Of a stretch of 64,000 nt of DNA, positions 8,458-16,089 are shown one piece after another. The notes beneath the pieces were generated by a model, which worked only from the letters and a program-made list of their open reading frames with translations, was not told where the DNA came from and did no database searches. Made by a program: the position numbers and the translations under genes. The number at the start of each line of letters is the position of its first letter. Position 1 is the stretch's first letter. The stretch comes from Microbacterium thalassium (lineage in GTDB: Bacteria > Actinomycetota > Actinomycetes > Actinomycetales > Microbacteriaceae), in the NCBI RefSeq assembly GCF_014208045.1, contig NZ_JACHML010000001.1, positions 1,860,001-1,924,000 on the forward strand, written 5' to 3'.

Positions 8458-9275
8458 GCCAGAGCCCCGACGACCCTCAGGATCGTGCCCATGTCCTCGA
8501 CGGCCGCGGCGGGGGAGGACGGGGCGAACCCGGCGATGCTGGACCCTGCCACCGGCGTCGCCTGCCGCACCGCGGCGATCGCCGCGACCAGCTGGGTGAC
8601 CGGCACGCCGAACGGCTCGGCCGAGGTGACTCCCGTCATGTCGGCGGGGTCGAGCACGTCGAGGGCGACGTGGATGTGGACGGAGGACGCGCCCGTGGCC
8701 GCGACCGCCTGAGCGAGACGCTCCGGATCGGCGAGATCCGCCGCGGCGAGGGTCGTGATGCCGAGGGAGCGCACCGCCTCGTCCTCGGCGGGGTCGAAGC
8801 TGCGAGCCCCGGCGATGATCACGCGGTCGGGGCGCACGGTCCCGGGTGCGAGGGCGAGCCCGTCGGCGCCCTCGCCGAGCACCGCGCGCAGCGCCATGCC
8901 CGAGAAGGCGCCGGACTCGCTGGTCTCGGGCGTGTGGAGGTCGGGGTGGGCGTCCAGCCACACCAGCGCGAGGTCGGGGTCGGCGGCCGCGGAGCGGGCG
9001 ACGGCCGCAACGGCGACGCCGCAGTCGCCGCCGACGATCATCGCCGGCTCGTCGCCGGCGCCCGCCGTGGCCGACACGAGGTCGCGGATGCGGCGCAGCG
9101 AGCTGTAGCGGTGCACGCCGGTGTCGATCTCTTCGCCGGCCTCGAGCGGGACGTCGACGCGCGTGCACGCCGAGCGCGGCAGGTCGCCGGCGATCGCCTC
9201 CGCTCCGTCGATGAGCTGCATCGCGCGTGACGACGGCGAGCCCTGCCATTGGGGGACGACGATGAACCGGGTCAT
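8454..9275 (-). CDS. Arginase-fold (ureohydrolase superfamily) protein with altered metal ligands
   Basis: Protein of 273 residues with the arginase/agmatinase/formiminoglutamase layout: GGDCG at 82-86, WLDAHPDLHTPE with Asp108/His110/Asp112, and HVALDVLDPADM near 202-213. In active ureohydrolases the first motif is GGDH and the last is (S/H)xDxDxxDP. Here the His is Cys85 and the first Asp of the last motif is Ala204, so two metal A-site ligands are missing. Either it binds one metal or it is catalytically different. Start ATG at 9275 has AGGA directly before it; GTG at 9290 is a possible alternative. Function unknown. Confidence 0.85.
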   Translation of the reverse strand: MTRFIVVPQWQGSPSSRAMQLIDGAEAIAGDLPRSACTRVDVPLEAGEEIDTGVHRYSSLRRIRDLVSATAGAGDEPAMIVGGDCGVAVAAVARSAAADPDLALVWLDAHPDLHTPETSESGAFSGMALRAVLGEGADGLALAPGTVRPDRVIIAGARSFDPAEDEAVRSLGITTLAAADLADPERLAQAVAATGASSVHIHVALDVLDPADMTGVTSAEPFGVPVTQLVAAIAAVRQATPVAGSSIAGFAPSSPAAAVEDMGTILRVVGALA

Positions 9276-9362
9276 TCCTTCATCTTCCACCCTTCGAACG
9301 CGTGCGGCCCGCAGCGCCGGGCCGTCCCGGGGCGCTGCGGGCCGCGAATCCGCGCGTGCGCG

Positions 9363-10097
9363 TCAGGAGCCGAGGGCTCCGGCGCTGCCACCGGCCTTGA
9401 GCGCGGCCAGCCGTGCCTCGACCTCGGTGAGCTCGCCCATGTCCTCGAGCTGGTTGAACTGCTGGTCCAGCGACGAGGCGGCCAGCTCCTGCTTGCCCTG
9501 GGCGAGCGCTTCCTGGCGCCGCACCTTGTCCTCGAAGCGGCCGAGTTCGCTCGTGGGGTCGAGCACGTCGATCGACTTGACGGCGTCGGCGACCTTGTTC
9601 TGGGCCTCCGCGGTCTTCGAGCGCGCCAGCAGCTCGGCCCGCTTGGACTTGAGCTGGTCGAGCTTGACCTTCATGCCGTTGAGGCCGTCCTTGAGCTTGT
9701 CGACGACCTCGTTCTGCTGGGCGATCGTCGGCGCGATCGCCTTCGCCTCGTTCTCCTCGCTGATCTGGCGCTGGAGCGCGATCTTCGCGAGGCTGTCGAA
9801 CTTGTCGGCGTCGGCGGTGTTGCCGGCGCCGCGCAGCTCGTCGGCCTTGCGGCTGGCCGCGAGCGCCTTGTTGCCCCACTCGGCCGCCGCCTGGACGTCC
9901 TCCTGGTGGTCGCGCTCGAGCAGACGCAGGTTGCCGATCGTCTCGGCGATCGCCGCCTCGGCGTCGGCGATGGAGTTGGTGTAATCGCGGACCAGCTGGT
10001 CCAGCATCTTCTGCGGGTCCTCCGCCGAGTCGATCAGGGCATTCACGTTCGCCTTGATCAGGGTGGAGATGCGGCCGAAGATGGACTGCTTCGCCAT
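9363..10097 (-). CDS. PspA/IM30 family membrane-stress protein
   Basis: 244-residue, almost wholly helical coiled-coil protein. The N-terminal IFGRISTLIKANVNALIDSAEDPQKMLDQLVRDY is the classical PspA/VIPP1 start (amphipathic membrane-binding helix followed by the conserved 'DPxKMLxQ' sequence). A long charged coiled coil follows to about residue 190, and the tail is Gly/Ala rich. ATG at 10097 has AAAGGA about 8 nt upstream. It should bind stressed inner membrane as an ESCRT-III-like polymer. It lies 70 nt downstream of the TPM-domain gene on the same strand and is probably cotranscribed with it. Confidence 0.9.
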   Translation of the reverse strand: MAKQSIFGRISTLIKANVNALIDSAEDPQKMLDQLVRDYTNSIADAEAAIAETIGNLRLLERDHQEDVQAAAEWGNKALAASRKADELRGAGNTADADKFDSLAKIALQRQISEENEAKAIAPTIAQQNEVVDKLKDGLNGMKVKLDQLKSKRAELLARSKTAEAQNKVADAVKSIDVLDPTSELGRFEDKVRRQEALAQGKQELAASSLDQQFNQLEDMGELTEVEARLAALKAGGSAGALGS

Positions 10098-10167
10098 CGG
10101 TTTTCCTTTCCTTGAAGAGCGGTCTTTCACGAGTCGAGCACGAGAAGCGGGAGCGGTGCGCCGCGGA

Positions 10168-12204
10168 TCAGAAGCGTCCTCCGCCGCGGCGGGCACGGGT
10201 GCCGCCCCCGCCGAACGAGCCGGGGCTCACGCGCGAGCGACTGCGCCCGCCGCCCATGGCGGCGCCGGAGAATCCGCCGAAGCCGCCGCCGCGGCTCGAG
10301 GAGGAACGCCCGCCGCCGCTGAGCACCGAGTTGATGACGATGCCGCCGAGGACAGCGCCGAGCATGCCGCCGCCGCCTCCGCCGGGTCGCGCGCCGGGCA
10401 CGGCGCCCATCCCCGCGCCGCCGAAGCCCGAGACGTCGGTCTGGGCGGACTGGATGGCCTGTGCGGCGAGCTGGTCGGCGCGCTGGGCCTGGGCGAGGGC
10501 CTGCTGCGGGTCGGTGGCCTGCAGCTGCTGGGCGCGCACGAGGCACGCGCCGGCCTCCGCGAGGCGCGTGCGGGCCTGGGCGCCGACCGCACCTCGGCGG
10601 GCGGTGATGTAGTCCTCGGCCGACGACACGCGCGCCTGCGCCTGGGTCATCACCTGGGTGAGCATCTGCTGGGCGCGCTGCGCCTGCGCCTGTGCGTCGC
10701 GCGCGCGGGCGATGACGGCGTCGATCTGGTCGTTCGCCGACTCCAGGCCTTCGAGCGCTGCGAGCGGATCCTTGGCGCCGGTCAGCCGCGTGCGGGCACC
10801 GTCGACCTGCTGGCGGGCGGCGGTGACGGCTGCGGCCACCCGCCCGTCGGCGTCGGGGAGCGCCCCGGCCGCGGCGATGTCCTGCTCGATGTCGGCGACG
10901 AGGGCTGCGGCGTTCTTCTCCTCGGCGCCGAGATCGGAGCCGAGCTTGCCGATCGCCGACGCCAGGAGGGCGGCCTGCCCGAGGGCCTCTTCGGCGGCGC
11001 GGATGCTGATCGCCGCTTCACCGCCGTCGCCGCTCGCGATCGCCTGCTGCGCCTCGGCGAGCTGCTCGTCGGCGAACTCGAGCCGCGCGTCGGCCTGCGC
11101 CGGATTGTCGGCCACCGTCGCGAGCGCCGCGGGTGCGTACGCGGACTGGAGGGTCGCGAGCTCGGCGGCCGCGGGCGGGAGTGCGGCCGCCGTCTTCTCC
11201 CGCTCTGCCTGCAGGCGGGCGAGCGCCTCGGGCGCGTCCTGCTCGAGCTTGCGCAGCTGGTCGAACTCGGCGGCGCGCTCGTCGAGGCGGTCGTTCGCCT
11301 GGCCGCACAGTTCGATGATGCGCGCGTTCCACGCGCGGATCTGCTCTTCGGTGTCGGGCACCGAGTCGTCGAGCTTCTGCTGAAGCGCGAAGGCCTCGTT
11401 CAGTTCGCCGCGGGCGGCGGACAGAGCCTCGACGAAGCTCCCGGTCGCGGTGTCCCCGAACTGGGCGCGCGCGAATCCGAGCTCCTGCTCGCTGGTCTTG
11501 ATCGCGTCGTCGGTCTCGATGAGGGCGGATGCCGCCTGCCGTCGGAGATCGTCGGTGCTGAGCTGGGCGAGCGGGGTCGTGCCGCCGGCGGCGACCACCT
11601 GGCGCTTCCTGCGCCGCGAGCGGATGACGAGCCACACGATGACCGCGATGGCGCCCGCGACGATGACGATGAGCAGGACGGTGCCGAAGCCGAACCCGCC
11701 GCCGCCCGTTCCGTCGCTGCCCGCCGTGCCGACGAGCTCGCTCTGCATCGTGTCGGCGGCCGTGATCACGGCGCCGGCGTAGTCGCCGTCGCGCAGCTGC
11801 GGCACGATGTCCGCCTCGATCTGCGCGATCTGGTCCTGCGTGAGAGGACCCGCGCTGTCGGCCGACAGGTAGTACTGGCGGGACTCCGTGGCGATCGCCA
11901 GCAGATACTGCGAGGGCCCGAGGCCGTTCTGGTCCGCGACGGCGTTGGCCCACGACTCGCTGTCGTCGGGGTTGGTGAAGGCGTCGACGAAGGCGACGTA
12001 CAGGTCCGCGCCGGTGTCGGTGTACAGCTCCTCGAGACGGGACTGCACGCTCGCGGCGTCGCCCGACGAGAGCGCGCCGACGTCGTCGATCACGTAACCC
12101 GCACCGAGCTGCACCGGGTCGGTCGCGACCGCCGTCCCCGTTCCCGCGAACGCGAGCGCCGCGATCACCGCCGACGTGAGGGCCGCCGCCCAGCGCCTTC
12201 GCAT
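10168..12204 (-). CDS. TPM-domain secreted/membrane protein with coiled-coil and Gly-rich tail
   Basis: 678-residue protein. Signal peptide at 1-28; TPM domain at about 35-165 starting YVIDDVGALSSGD, the usual 'DxxGxLS' entry; one transmembrane helix near 175-200 (VLLIVIVAGAIAVIVWLVI) followed by RSRRRKR as stop-transfer. Then comes a cytoplasmic Ala/Glu/Gln-rich coiled coil of about 400 residues, and finally a Gly/Ser/Arg-rich tail. TPM proteins include photosystem-repair factors and acid phosphatases; in actinobacteria they commonly sit beside PspA, as here. Start ATG at 12204 has AAGGGGGA about 6 nt upstream. Its job is probably envelope maintenance, by context only. Confidence 0.88.
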   Translation of the reverse strand: MRRRWAAALTSAVIAALAFAGTGTAVATDPVQLGAGYVIDDVGALSSGDAASVQSRLEELYTDTGADLYVAFVDAFTNPDDSESWANAVADQNGLGPSQYLLAIATESRQYYLSADSAGPLTQDQIAQIEADIVPQLRDGDYAGAVITAADTMQSELVGTAGSDGTGGGGFGFGTVLLIVIVAGAIAVIVWLVIRSRRRKRQVVAAGGTTPLAQLSTDDLRRQAASALIETDDAIKTSEQELGFARAQFGDTATGSFVEALSAARGELNEAFALQQKLDDSVPDTEEQIRAWNARIIELCGQANDRLDERAAEFDQLRKLEQDAPEALARLQAEREKTAAALPPAAAELATLQSAYAPAALATVADNPAQADARLEFADEQLAEAQQAIASGDGGEAAISIRAAEEALGQAALLASAIGKLGSDLGAEEKNAAALVADIEQDIAAAGALPDADGRVAAAVTAARQQVDGARTRLTGAKDPLAALEGLESANDQIDAVIARARDAQAQAQRAQQMLTQVMTQAQARVSSAEDYITARRGAVGAQARTRLAEAGACLVRAQQLQATDPQQALAQAQRADQLAAQAIQSAQTDVSGFGGAGMGAVPGARPGGGGGGMLGAVLGGIVINSVLSGGGRSSSSRGGGFGGFSGAAMGGGRSRSRVSPGSFGGGGTRARRGGGRF

Positions 12205-12240
12205 CGAGTCCCCCTTCTCGGAGCGCACCGCCCCTCCGCG

Positions 12241-12246
12241 AGTCTA
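12241..12246 (-). promoter_or_regulatory. Candidate -10 box of the TPM-pspA transcription unit
   Basis: TAGACT on the minus strand, 36 nt before the ATG at 12204, which gives a leader of about 30 nt carrying the AAGGGGGA ribosome-binding site. No convincing -35 element is seen. Confidence 0.45.
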
Positions 12247-12309
12247 TTCAGGCCCGGCCGCGACGCGGTAGGTGCGGCGGGTCTTCGTCGTGCCCGCCGG
12301 CCGGCGGGG

Positions 12310-12330
12310 TACTCTTTCGCACCCGGAGGA
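12310..12330 (+). promoter_or_regulatory. -10 box and ribosome-binding site of the DUF3097 gene
   Basis: TACTCT at 12310-12315 and a strong GGAGGA at 12325-12330, 5 nt before ATG 12336. This gene therefore has a short conventional leader, in contrast to the leaderless genes nearby. Confidence 0.5.
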
Positions 12331-12335
12331 ACCAC

Positions 12336-13175
12336 ATGGACGATCGCTACGGCACCGACGTGCTCTCGAGCGGCTGGCGCGACCGCATGGCCAAGGAGGT
12401 GCCGCGCGTGCCGGCATCTGACGATCTCGTCGTCGAGGTGGCCGACGACGGCTACTGCGGCGCCGTGGTCGGCGTCGCCTCGGGCCTGGTCGAACTCGAG
12501 GACCGCACGGGGCGGCGAAGGCTGTTCCCCCTCGGCCCCGGCTTCCTCGTCGACGGCCGCGATGTCGTCCTGACGCCCCCGGAGAAGCGGCTCGCACAGG
12601 CAGGGCCGGCGCGGACGGCATCCGGATCCTTCGCCGCCCCGGATGGGCGGGCGCGCGTGGCGCGCGCGAGCCGCATCTTCGTCGAGGGGCGCCACGACGC
12701 CGAACTCGTCGAGAAGGTGTGGGGCGACGACCTGCGCGCCGAAGGCGTCGTCGTCGAGTACCTGCAGGGCATCGACCTGCTGGAGGCCGCGCTGAACGAC
12801 GAGCCGCCGTCGGCGCAGCGCCGCTACGGCGTGCTCGTGGACCATCTCGTGCCGGGATCGAAGGAGTCGCGCGTCGCGGCCGGCATCGAGCGGGGCCCGC
12901 ACGGCGCCCACGTGCGGATCGTGGGGCACCCGTGGGTGGACGTATGGCAGTGCGTCACGCCGCGGGCGATGGGCATCGCCCGCTGGCCCGAGATCCCGCG
13001 GGGCATCGAGTACAAGGTCGGCGTGTGCCGCGCGCTCGGCTGGCCCGCGCGCGACCAGGCCGACATCGCGCGGGCGTGGCAGCGGATCCTCGGGCGCGTG
13101 TCGAGCTACCGCGACCTCGAGCCGGCGTTCCTCGGCCGTGTCGAGGAGCTCATCGACTTCGTCACCGTCGACTGA
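12336..13175 (+). CDS. DUF3097 family protein
   Basis: 279-residue cytoplasmic protein conserved in actinobacteria as DUF3097. The first third is a small beta-rich segment (LVVEVADDGYCGAVVGV then LEDRTGRRRLFPLGPGFLVDG). The middle holds a TOPRIM-like stretch, RIFVEGRHDAELVEKVWGDD, with a conserved Glu and later GVLVDHLVPGSKESR, whose 'DxxxxGxKE' resembles the acidic pair of TOPRIM folds. The end, IPRGIEYKVGVCRALGW, is also well conserved. The biochemical role is unknown; TOPRIM similarity suggests nucleic-acid handling but is only an inference. It is transcribed from its own promoter, 131 bp divergent from the TPM gene. Confidence 0.85.
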   Translation: MDDRYGTDVLSSGWRDRMAKEVPRVPASDDLVVEVADDGYCGAVVGVASGLVELEDRTGRRRLFPLGPGFLVDGRDVVLTPPEKRLAQAGPARTASGSFAAPDGRARVARASRIFVEGRHDAELVEKVWGDDLRAEGVVVEYLQGIDLLEAALNDEPPSAQRRYGVLVDHLVPGSKESRVAAGIERGPHGAHVRIVGHPWVDVWQCVTPRAMGIARWPEIPRGIEYKVGVCRALGWPARDQADIARAWQRILGRVSSYRDLEPAFLGRVEELIDFVTVD

Positions 13176-13216
13176 CCCCCGCGGCGCGGCCCGCTGGCCC
13201 GTCGCTCGTCGCGACT

Positions 13217-13344
13217 CGGGTTTCTCAGCGAGACCCGGATTCCTCAGCGAGACCGGTCATCGGAGACGCGGGTCTCGGCAGGCATCCCGGGTCTCGGCAG
13301 GAAGCGCGGGTCTCGGCAGGAAGCCCGGGTCTCGGCAGCCACGG
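13217..13344. repeat. 19-bp tandem repeat array, about six units
   Basis: Units start at 13217, 13236, then (after a shortened degenerate unit near 13254) at 13269, 13288, 13307 and 13326, each 19 bp apart. The first two read CGGRTTYCTCAGCGAGACC; the last four read CGGGTCTCGGCAGGAAGCC with small changes. It fills most of the 209-bp gap between the DUF3097 gene and trmB and stops about 30 bp before the trmB promoter. No spacers separate the units, so it is not a CRISPR array. Confidence 0.9.
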
Positions 13345-13372
13345 GCGCGCCGGGGCCGAGCCGGGCGCTGGG

Positions 13373-13384
13373 TACCCTGGAGCG
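13373..13384 (+). promoter_or_regulatory. Leaderless promoter of trmB
   Basis: TACCCT at 13373-13378, then 6 nt, then GTG at 13385. The spacing places the transcription start at the start codon. No Shine-Dalgarno sequence is present. Confidence 0.55.
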
Positions 13385-14119
13385 GTGACCGACGCCCCCG
13401 AGACGCCCCGCCGCTTCCGCGATCGACCGGTGTCGTTCGTCCGCCGCAGCGGGCGGATGTCCGAGGCGCAGGAGCGCGCGTGGAGCGAGCTGTCGCCGCG
13501 CTTCGTGATCGAGGTGCAGCGCGACGCCGCTTCGACCAGCATCCTGCCGGGCACGCAGATCGACCCCGCGGCCGTGTGGGGGCGCGAGGCGCCGCTCGTC
13601 GTCGAGATCGGCTCGGGCCAGGGGCACGCGATCGTGCACGCCGCCACGACGACCCCCGACACCGACTTCCTCGCGATCGAGGTGTTCCGCGCGGGGCTGG
13701 CGCGCACGATGCTGGATGCCGACAAGGCGGGCGCGACCAACCTGCGGCTCGTCGAGGCCAACGCCCCCGAGGTGCTGCAGCATCTGCTGCCGCCGGCATC
13801 CGCGGATGAGGTGTGGGTGTTCTTCCCGGACCCGTGGCACAAGAAGAAGCACACCAAGCGGCGACTCGTCGCCCCCGAGTTCCCGCCCATCGCGGCGGCG
13901 GCGCTCAAGCCCGGCGGGCTGCTGCGGCTCGCCACCGACTGGGAGGACTACGCGCTCCAGATGCGCGAGGTCATGGACGCGGCGGATGCCTTCGAGCGCG
14001 CGTTCGAGGGGGAGTGGGCGCCGCGCTTCGACGGGCGCGTGCTCACCGCGTTCGAGCGCAAGGGCCAGCGCGTCGGCCGCGACATCCGTGATCTCACGTA
14101 CCGGCGCGTCGGCGCATGA
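13385..14119 (+). CDS. trmB: tRNA (guanosine(46)-N7)-methyltransferase
   Basis: 244-residue Rossmann-fold methyltransferase that transfers a methyl group from S-adenosylmethionine to N7 of G46 in tRNA variable loops. Diagnostic sequences are the SAM site EIGSGQGHAIVHAA, the TrmB signature FFPDPWHKKKHTKRR, and the C-terminal LATDWEDYALQMREVM. The GTG start at 13385 is supported by the -10 box exactly 6 nt upstream; the reading frame stays open far upstream only through GC bias and the repeat array. The next gene starts 23 nt downstream and may be cotranscribed. Confidence 0.95.
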   Translation: MTDAPETPRRFRDRPVSFVRRSGRMSEAQERAWSELSPRFVIEVQRDAASTSILPGTQIDPAAVWGREAPLVVEIGSGQGHAIVHAATTTPDTDFLAIEVFRAGLARTMLDADKAGATNLRLVEANAPEVLQHLLPPASADEVWVFFPDPWHKKKHTKRRLVAPEFPPIAAAALKPGGLLRLATDWEDYALQMREVMDAADAFERAFEGEWAPRFDGRVLTAFERKGQRVGRDIRDLTYRRVGA

Positions 14120-14142
14120 CCGACACCCTCTGACGGACTGAC

Positions 14143-15042
14143 ATGCCCTCGACCGCACCCGCCACGGCCCTGACGACCTGGTCGGCCGGCCTCGTTCCGG
14201 CGCTCCTGGCGTGCGCCGCGGCCCCGGCGTTCTTCGTCGTCCGGATCCCCTGGCTGGGGTGGCTCCTGCTGGCGCTCGGGCTCGCGCTCGCGTGGCTGCT
14301 GCGCCCTCGGCTGCGCGCCGAGCGCGCAGTGACGGCGGCGGCCCTCGCCGACGAGGCGCCCGAGGCGGCGCCTGCCCGCACGCCCGATCTCGTGCGCGAC
14401 CTCTCGCTCATCGCCGCCGGTCTCCTCGTCGTGAGCGCCATCCCGCTGAAGGCGGAACTCGACAACCTCGCGATCCTGCGGTTCGCCCTGGCACTCGGGG
14501 GAGCGGTGGTGGTGCCGTACGTCATGTCGCGCTGGCTGTACCGCGACCGCGCGATCCGGTTCCCGTGGCGCGGGGGCGGGTCCTGGACGGCGTTCCAGTG
14601 GACGTGGCTGGCGACCGTGCTGCTGCTGGGGTGGCTGATCCTGCCGTTCTACTTCATCACGTCGGGCGTGTATCAGAACTGGCCGGTCGTGGACACACCG
14701 GACCTCATCGCGCGACTGTTCGTGGGCGTCGGCGCGGTCGGCATCTGGGATGAGCTGTTCTTCATCTGCACCGTCTTCGCGCTGCTGCTGCGGCACTTCC
14801 CGATGTGGCAGGCGAACATCCTGCAGACGATCGTGTTCGTGTCGTTCCTGTGGGAGCTCGGCTATCAGGCGTGGGGACCGGTGCTGACGATCCCGTTCGC
14901 GCTGCTGCAGGGCTACATCTTCGGCCGCACCCGGTCGCTGGCGTACGTCGTCACGGTGCACCTGCTCTTCGACGCGGTGGTGTTCCTGGTGCTGGTCCAC
15001 GCGCACAACCCGGGCGCGCTCGACGGACTCTTCCTGGTCTGA
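14143..15042 (+). CDS. CPBP-type (Abi/CaaX protease-like) membrane protein, degenerate motifs
   Basis: 299-residue protein with about eight hydrophobic helices. The region GVGAVGIWDELFFICTVFALLLRHFPMWQAN followed by FVSFLWELGY and VVTVHLLFDAVVF resembles the CPBP/Rce1-like glutamate intramembrane protease domain (motifs EExxxR, FxxxH, HxxxB). Here motif 1 is WDELFF, with no Arg, and motif 2 has no His, so proteolytic activity is doubtful; only His and Asp of motif 3 remain clear. No function can be assigned beyond the fold. ATG at 14143 lies 23 nt after trmB and lacks a strong ribosome-binding site. Confidence 0.75.
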   Translation: MPSTAPATALTTWSAGLVPALLACAAAPAFFVVRIPWLGWLLLALGLALAWLLRPRLRAERAVTAAALADEAPEAAPARTPDLVRDLSLIAAGLLVVSAIPLKAELDNLAILRFALALGGAVVVPYVMSRWLYRDRAIRFPWRGGGSWTAFQWTWLATVLLLGWLILPFYFITSGVYQNWPVVDTPDLIARLFVGVGAVGIWDELFFICTVFALLLRHFPMWQANILQTIVFVSFLWELGYQAWGPVLTIPFALLQGYIFGRTRSLAYVVTVHLLFDAVVFLVLVHAHNPGALDGLFLV

Positions 15043-15077
15043 GCGGTCGGGCCCTGGTGACGCGCTCGCGGGCGTCC

Positions 15078-15083
15078 TACAGT
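15078..15083 (+). promoter_or_regulatory. Candidate -10 box of the pterin dehydratase gene
   Basis: TACAGT 23 nt before ATG 15107, with GAGGGGGA in between as ribosome-binding site. A conventional short leader is implied. Confidence 0.45.
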
Positions 15084-15106
15084 GGCGACGGAGCGAGGGG
15101 GACCGC

Positions 15107-15436
15107 ATGGATCTCATCAGCGAGGCCGACTTCACCGCCGTGCCCGGCACCGACGGGTGGCACGTGCTGGACGCCATGGCCGCCGCGTACTTCGACTCGC
15201 GCGACTTCGCGTCGGGGGCGGCCCTCGTCGCGCGGATCGCAGAACTCGCGGATGCCGCCGACCACCACCCCGACGTCGACCTGCGCTACCGCGGCGTGAC
15301 GGTGCGGACCGTCACGCACTCCGCCGGCGGGCTCACGCGCAAGGACGCCGAACTCGCCGCGGCGATCTCGCGGGCCGCGGGGGAGCTGGGCATCGTCGCG
15401 GACACCGAGCGGCTGCGACCGCGCGGCTCCGTCTAG
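15107..15436 (+). CDS. 4a-hydroxytetrahydrobiopterin (pterin carbinolamine) dehydratase family protein
   Basis: 109-residue PCD/DCoH-like protein. The family active-site pattern is seen as DAADHHPDVDLRYRGVTVRT, with the paired His and the 'HHPD' turn, and THSAGGLTRKDAELAAAI matches the 'T(H/W)xxxGLTxxDxxLA' segment. PCD recycles 4a-hydroxytetrahydropterin made by aromatic amino acid hydroxylases; many bacterial copies have no partner hydroxylase nearby, as here, so another pterin-related role is possible. ATG with GAGGGGGA about 6 nt upstream. Confidence 0.88.
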   Translation: MDLISEADFTAVPGTDGWHVLDAMAAAYFDSRDFASGAALVARIAELADAADHHPDVDLRYRGVTVRTVTHSAGGLTRKDAELAAAISRAAGELGIVADTERLRPRGSV

Positions 15437-15467
15437 GGCCGGCGCCGCCGGGACTCCGCAGCGGACC

Positions 15468-15971
15468 TCAGCCCGTGGCCCCCGGCGAAGAACGACGATC
15501 GCCGTCTGCGACGTAGTCGGGTCGCTCGGGCTGCGGGCGCTGATGCTCGCCTTCGCCGCCCTGGCGTCCGCCGTACGGTCTGCCGTGGTCGGCGAACTCG
15601 TCGCGCATGTACACGATCGTCCACGGGCCGGCCGTGAACCGGGCTCCGGTGCGCAGGGTCGCGGAGCGATCGCCCTCGTGCGTCGCCGCGGCGCGCGGGT
15701 TCGCGCTCAGCTCGCCTTCGCCGTGGAGCGTCAGCACGAACTCATCGCGCTCGTCGTGCTCGATGGTCGCGTGCAGGGGGTCGGCGCCGTCGAGCACCAC
15801 CTCGTTTCCCGCGGCGGAGCCGAGTCTGGTGGCGTCGACCGTGAGGTCGTGGACGAATCGCTCCGTCTCGCTCGTGATGCGCAGTCGCGGGCTCCCGGCG
15901 CCCCATGCGGCGTGCGTCGTGGTCGGCTCGTACGGTCCGGGGTCGGTCTGTTCGGTCGACTTCTCATCCAT
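15468..15971 (-). CDS. FHA-domain-like protein
   Basis: 167-residue soluble protein. Residues about 30-130 look like a forkhead-associated domain: TRLGSAAGNEVVLDGADPLHATIEHDERDEFVLTL reproduces the R-x-G, N-x-x-x-L and H-A-x-I pattern that binds phosphothreonine in FHA domains. The C-terminal 45 residues (from about HGRPYGGRQGGEG) are charged and likely disordered. Start ATG at 15971 is supported by TACCGT exactly 6 nt upstream. A partner kinase is not encoded nearby, though a PP2C phosphatase lies 35 kb away. Function unknown. Confidence 0.75.
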   Translation of the reverse strand: MDEKSTEQTDPGPYEPTTTHAAWGAGSPRLRITSETERFVHDLTVDATRLGSAAGNEVVLDGADPLHATIEHDERDEFVLTLHGEGELSANPRAAATHEGDRSATLRTGARFTAGPWTIVYMRDEFADHGRPYGGRQGGEGEHQRPQPERPDYVADGDRRSSPGATG

Positions 15972-15983
15972 GTCGGCACGGTA
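15972..15983 (-). promoter_or_regulatory. Leaderless promoter of the FHA-like gene
   Basis: TACCGT on the minus strand at 15978-15983, 6 nt before the ATG at 15971. It is divergent from the DHFR-like gene, whose own box lies at 16078. Confidence 0.5.
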
Positions 15984-16077
15984 GGCACATCGGCGCGAAT
16001 GGACCAGGGGGTTGACATCCGCGCGCCGCGGCTCCGCCCAGGCAGGGGACCGCCTGTTGCGTCTGCGCCGCCTGAGG

Positions 16078-16089
16078 CACGATGGATCC
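16078..16089 (+). promoter_or_regulatory. Weak leaderless -10 box of the DHFR-like gene
   Basis: CACGAT at 16078-16083, 6 nt before ATG 16090. It keeps A at position 2 and T at position 6 of the TANNNT consensus but lacks the first T, so support comes mainly from the spacing shared with other genes. Confidence 0.35.

Noticed and set aside
13217..13344. CRISPR array
   Set aside because: The repeats touch each other with a 19-bp period and no unique spacers, and there are no cas genes in the window.
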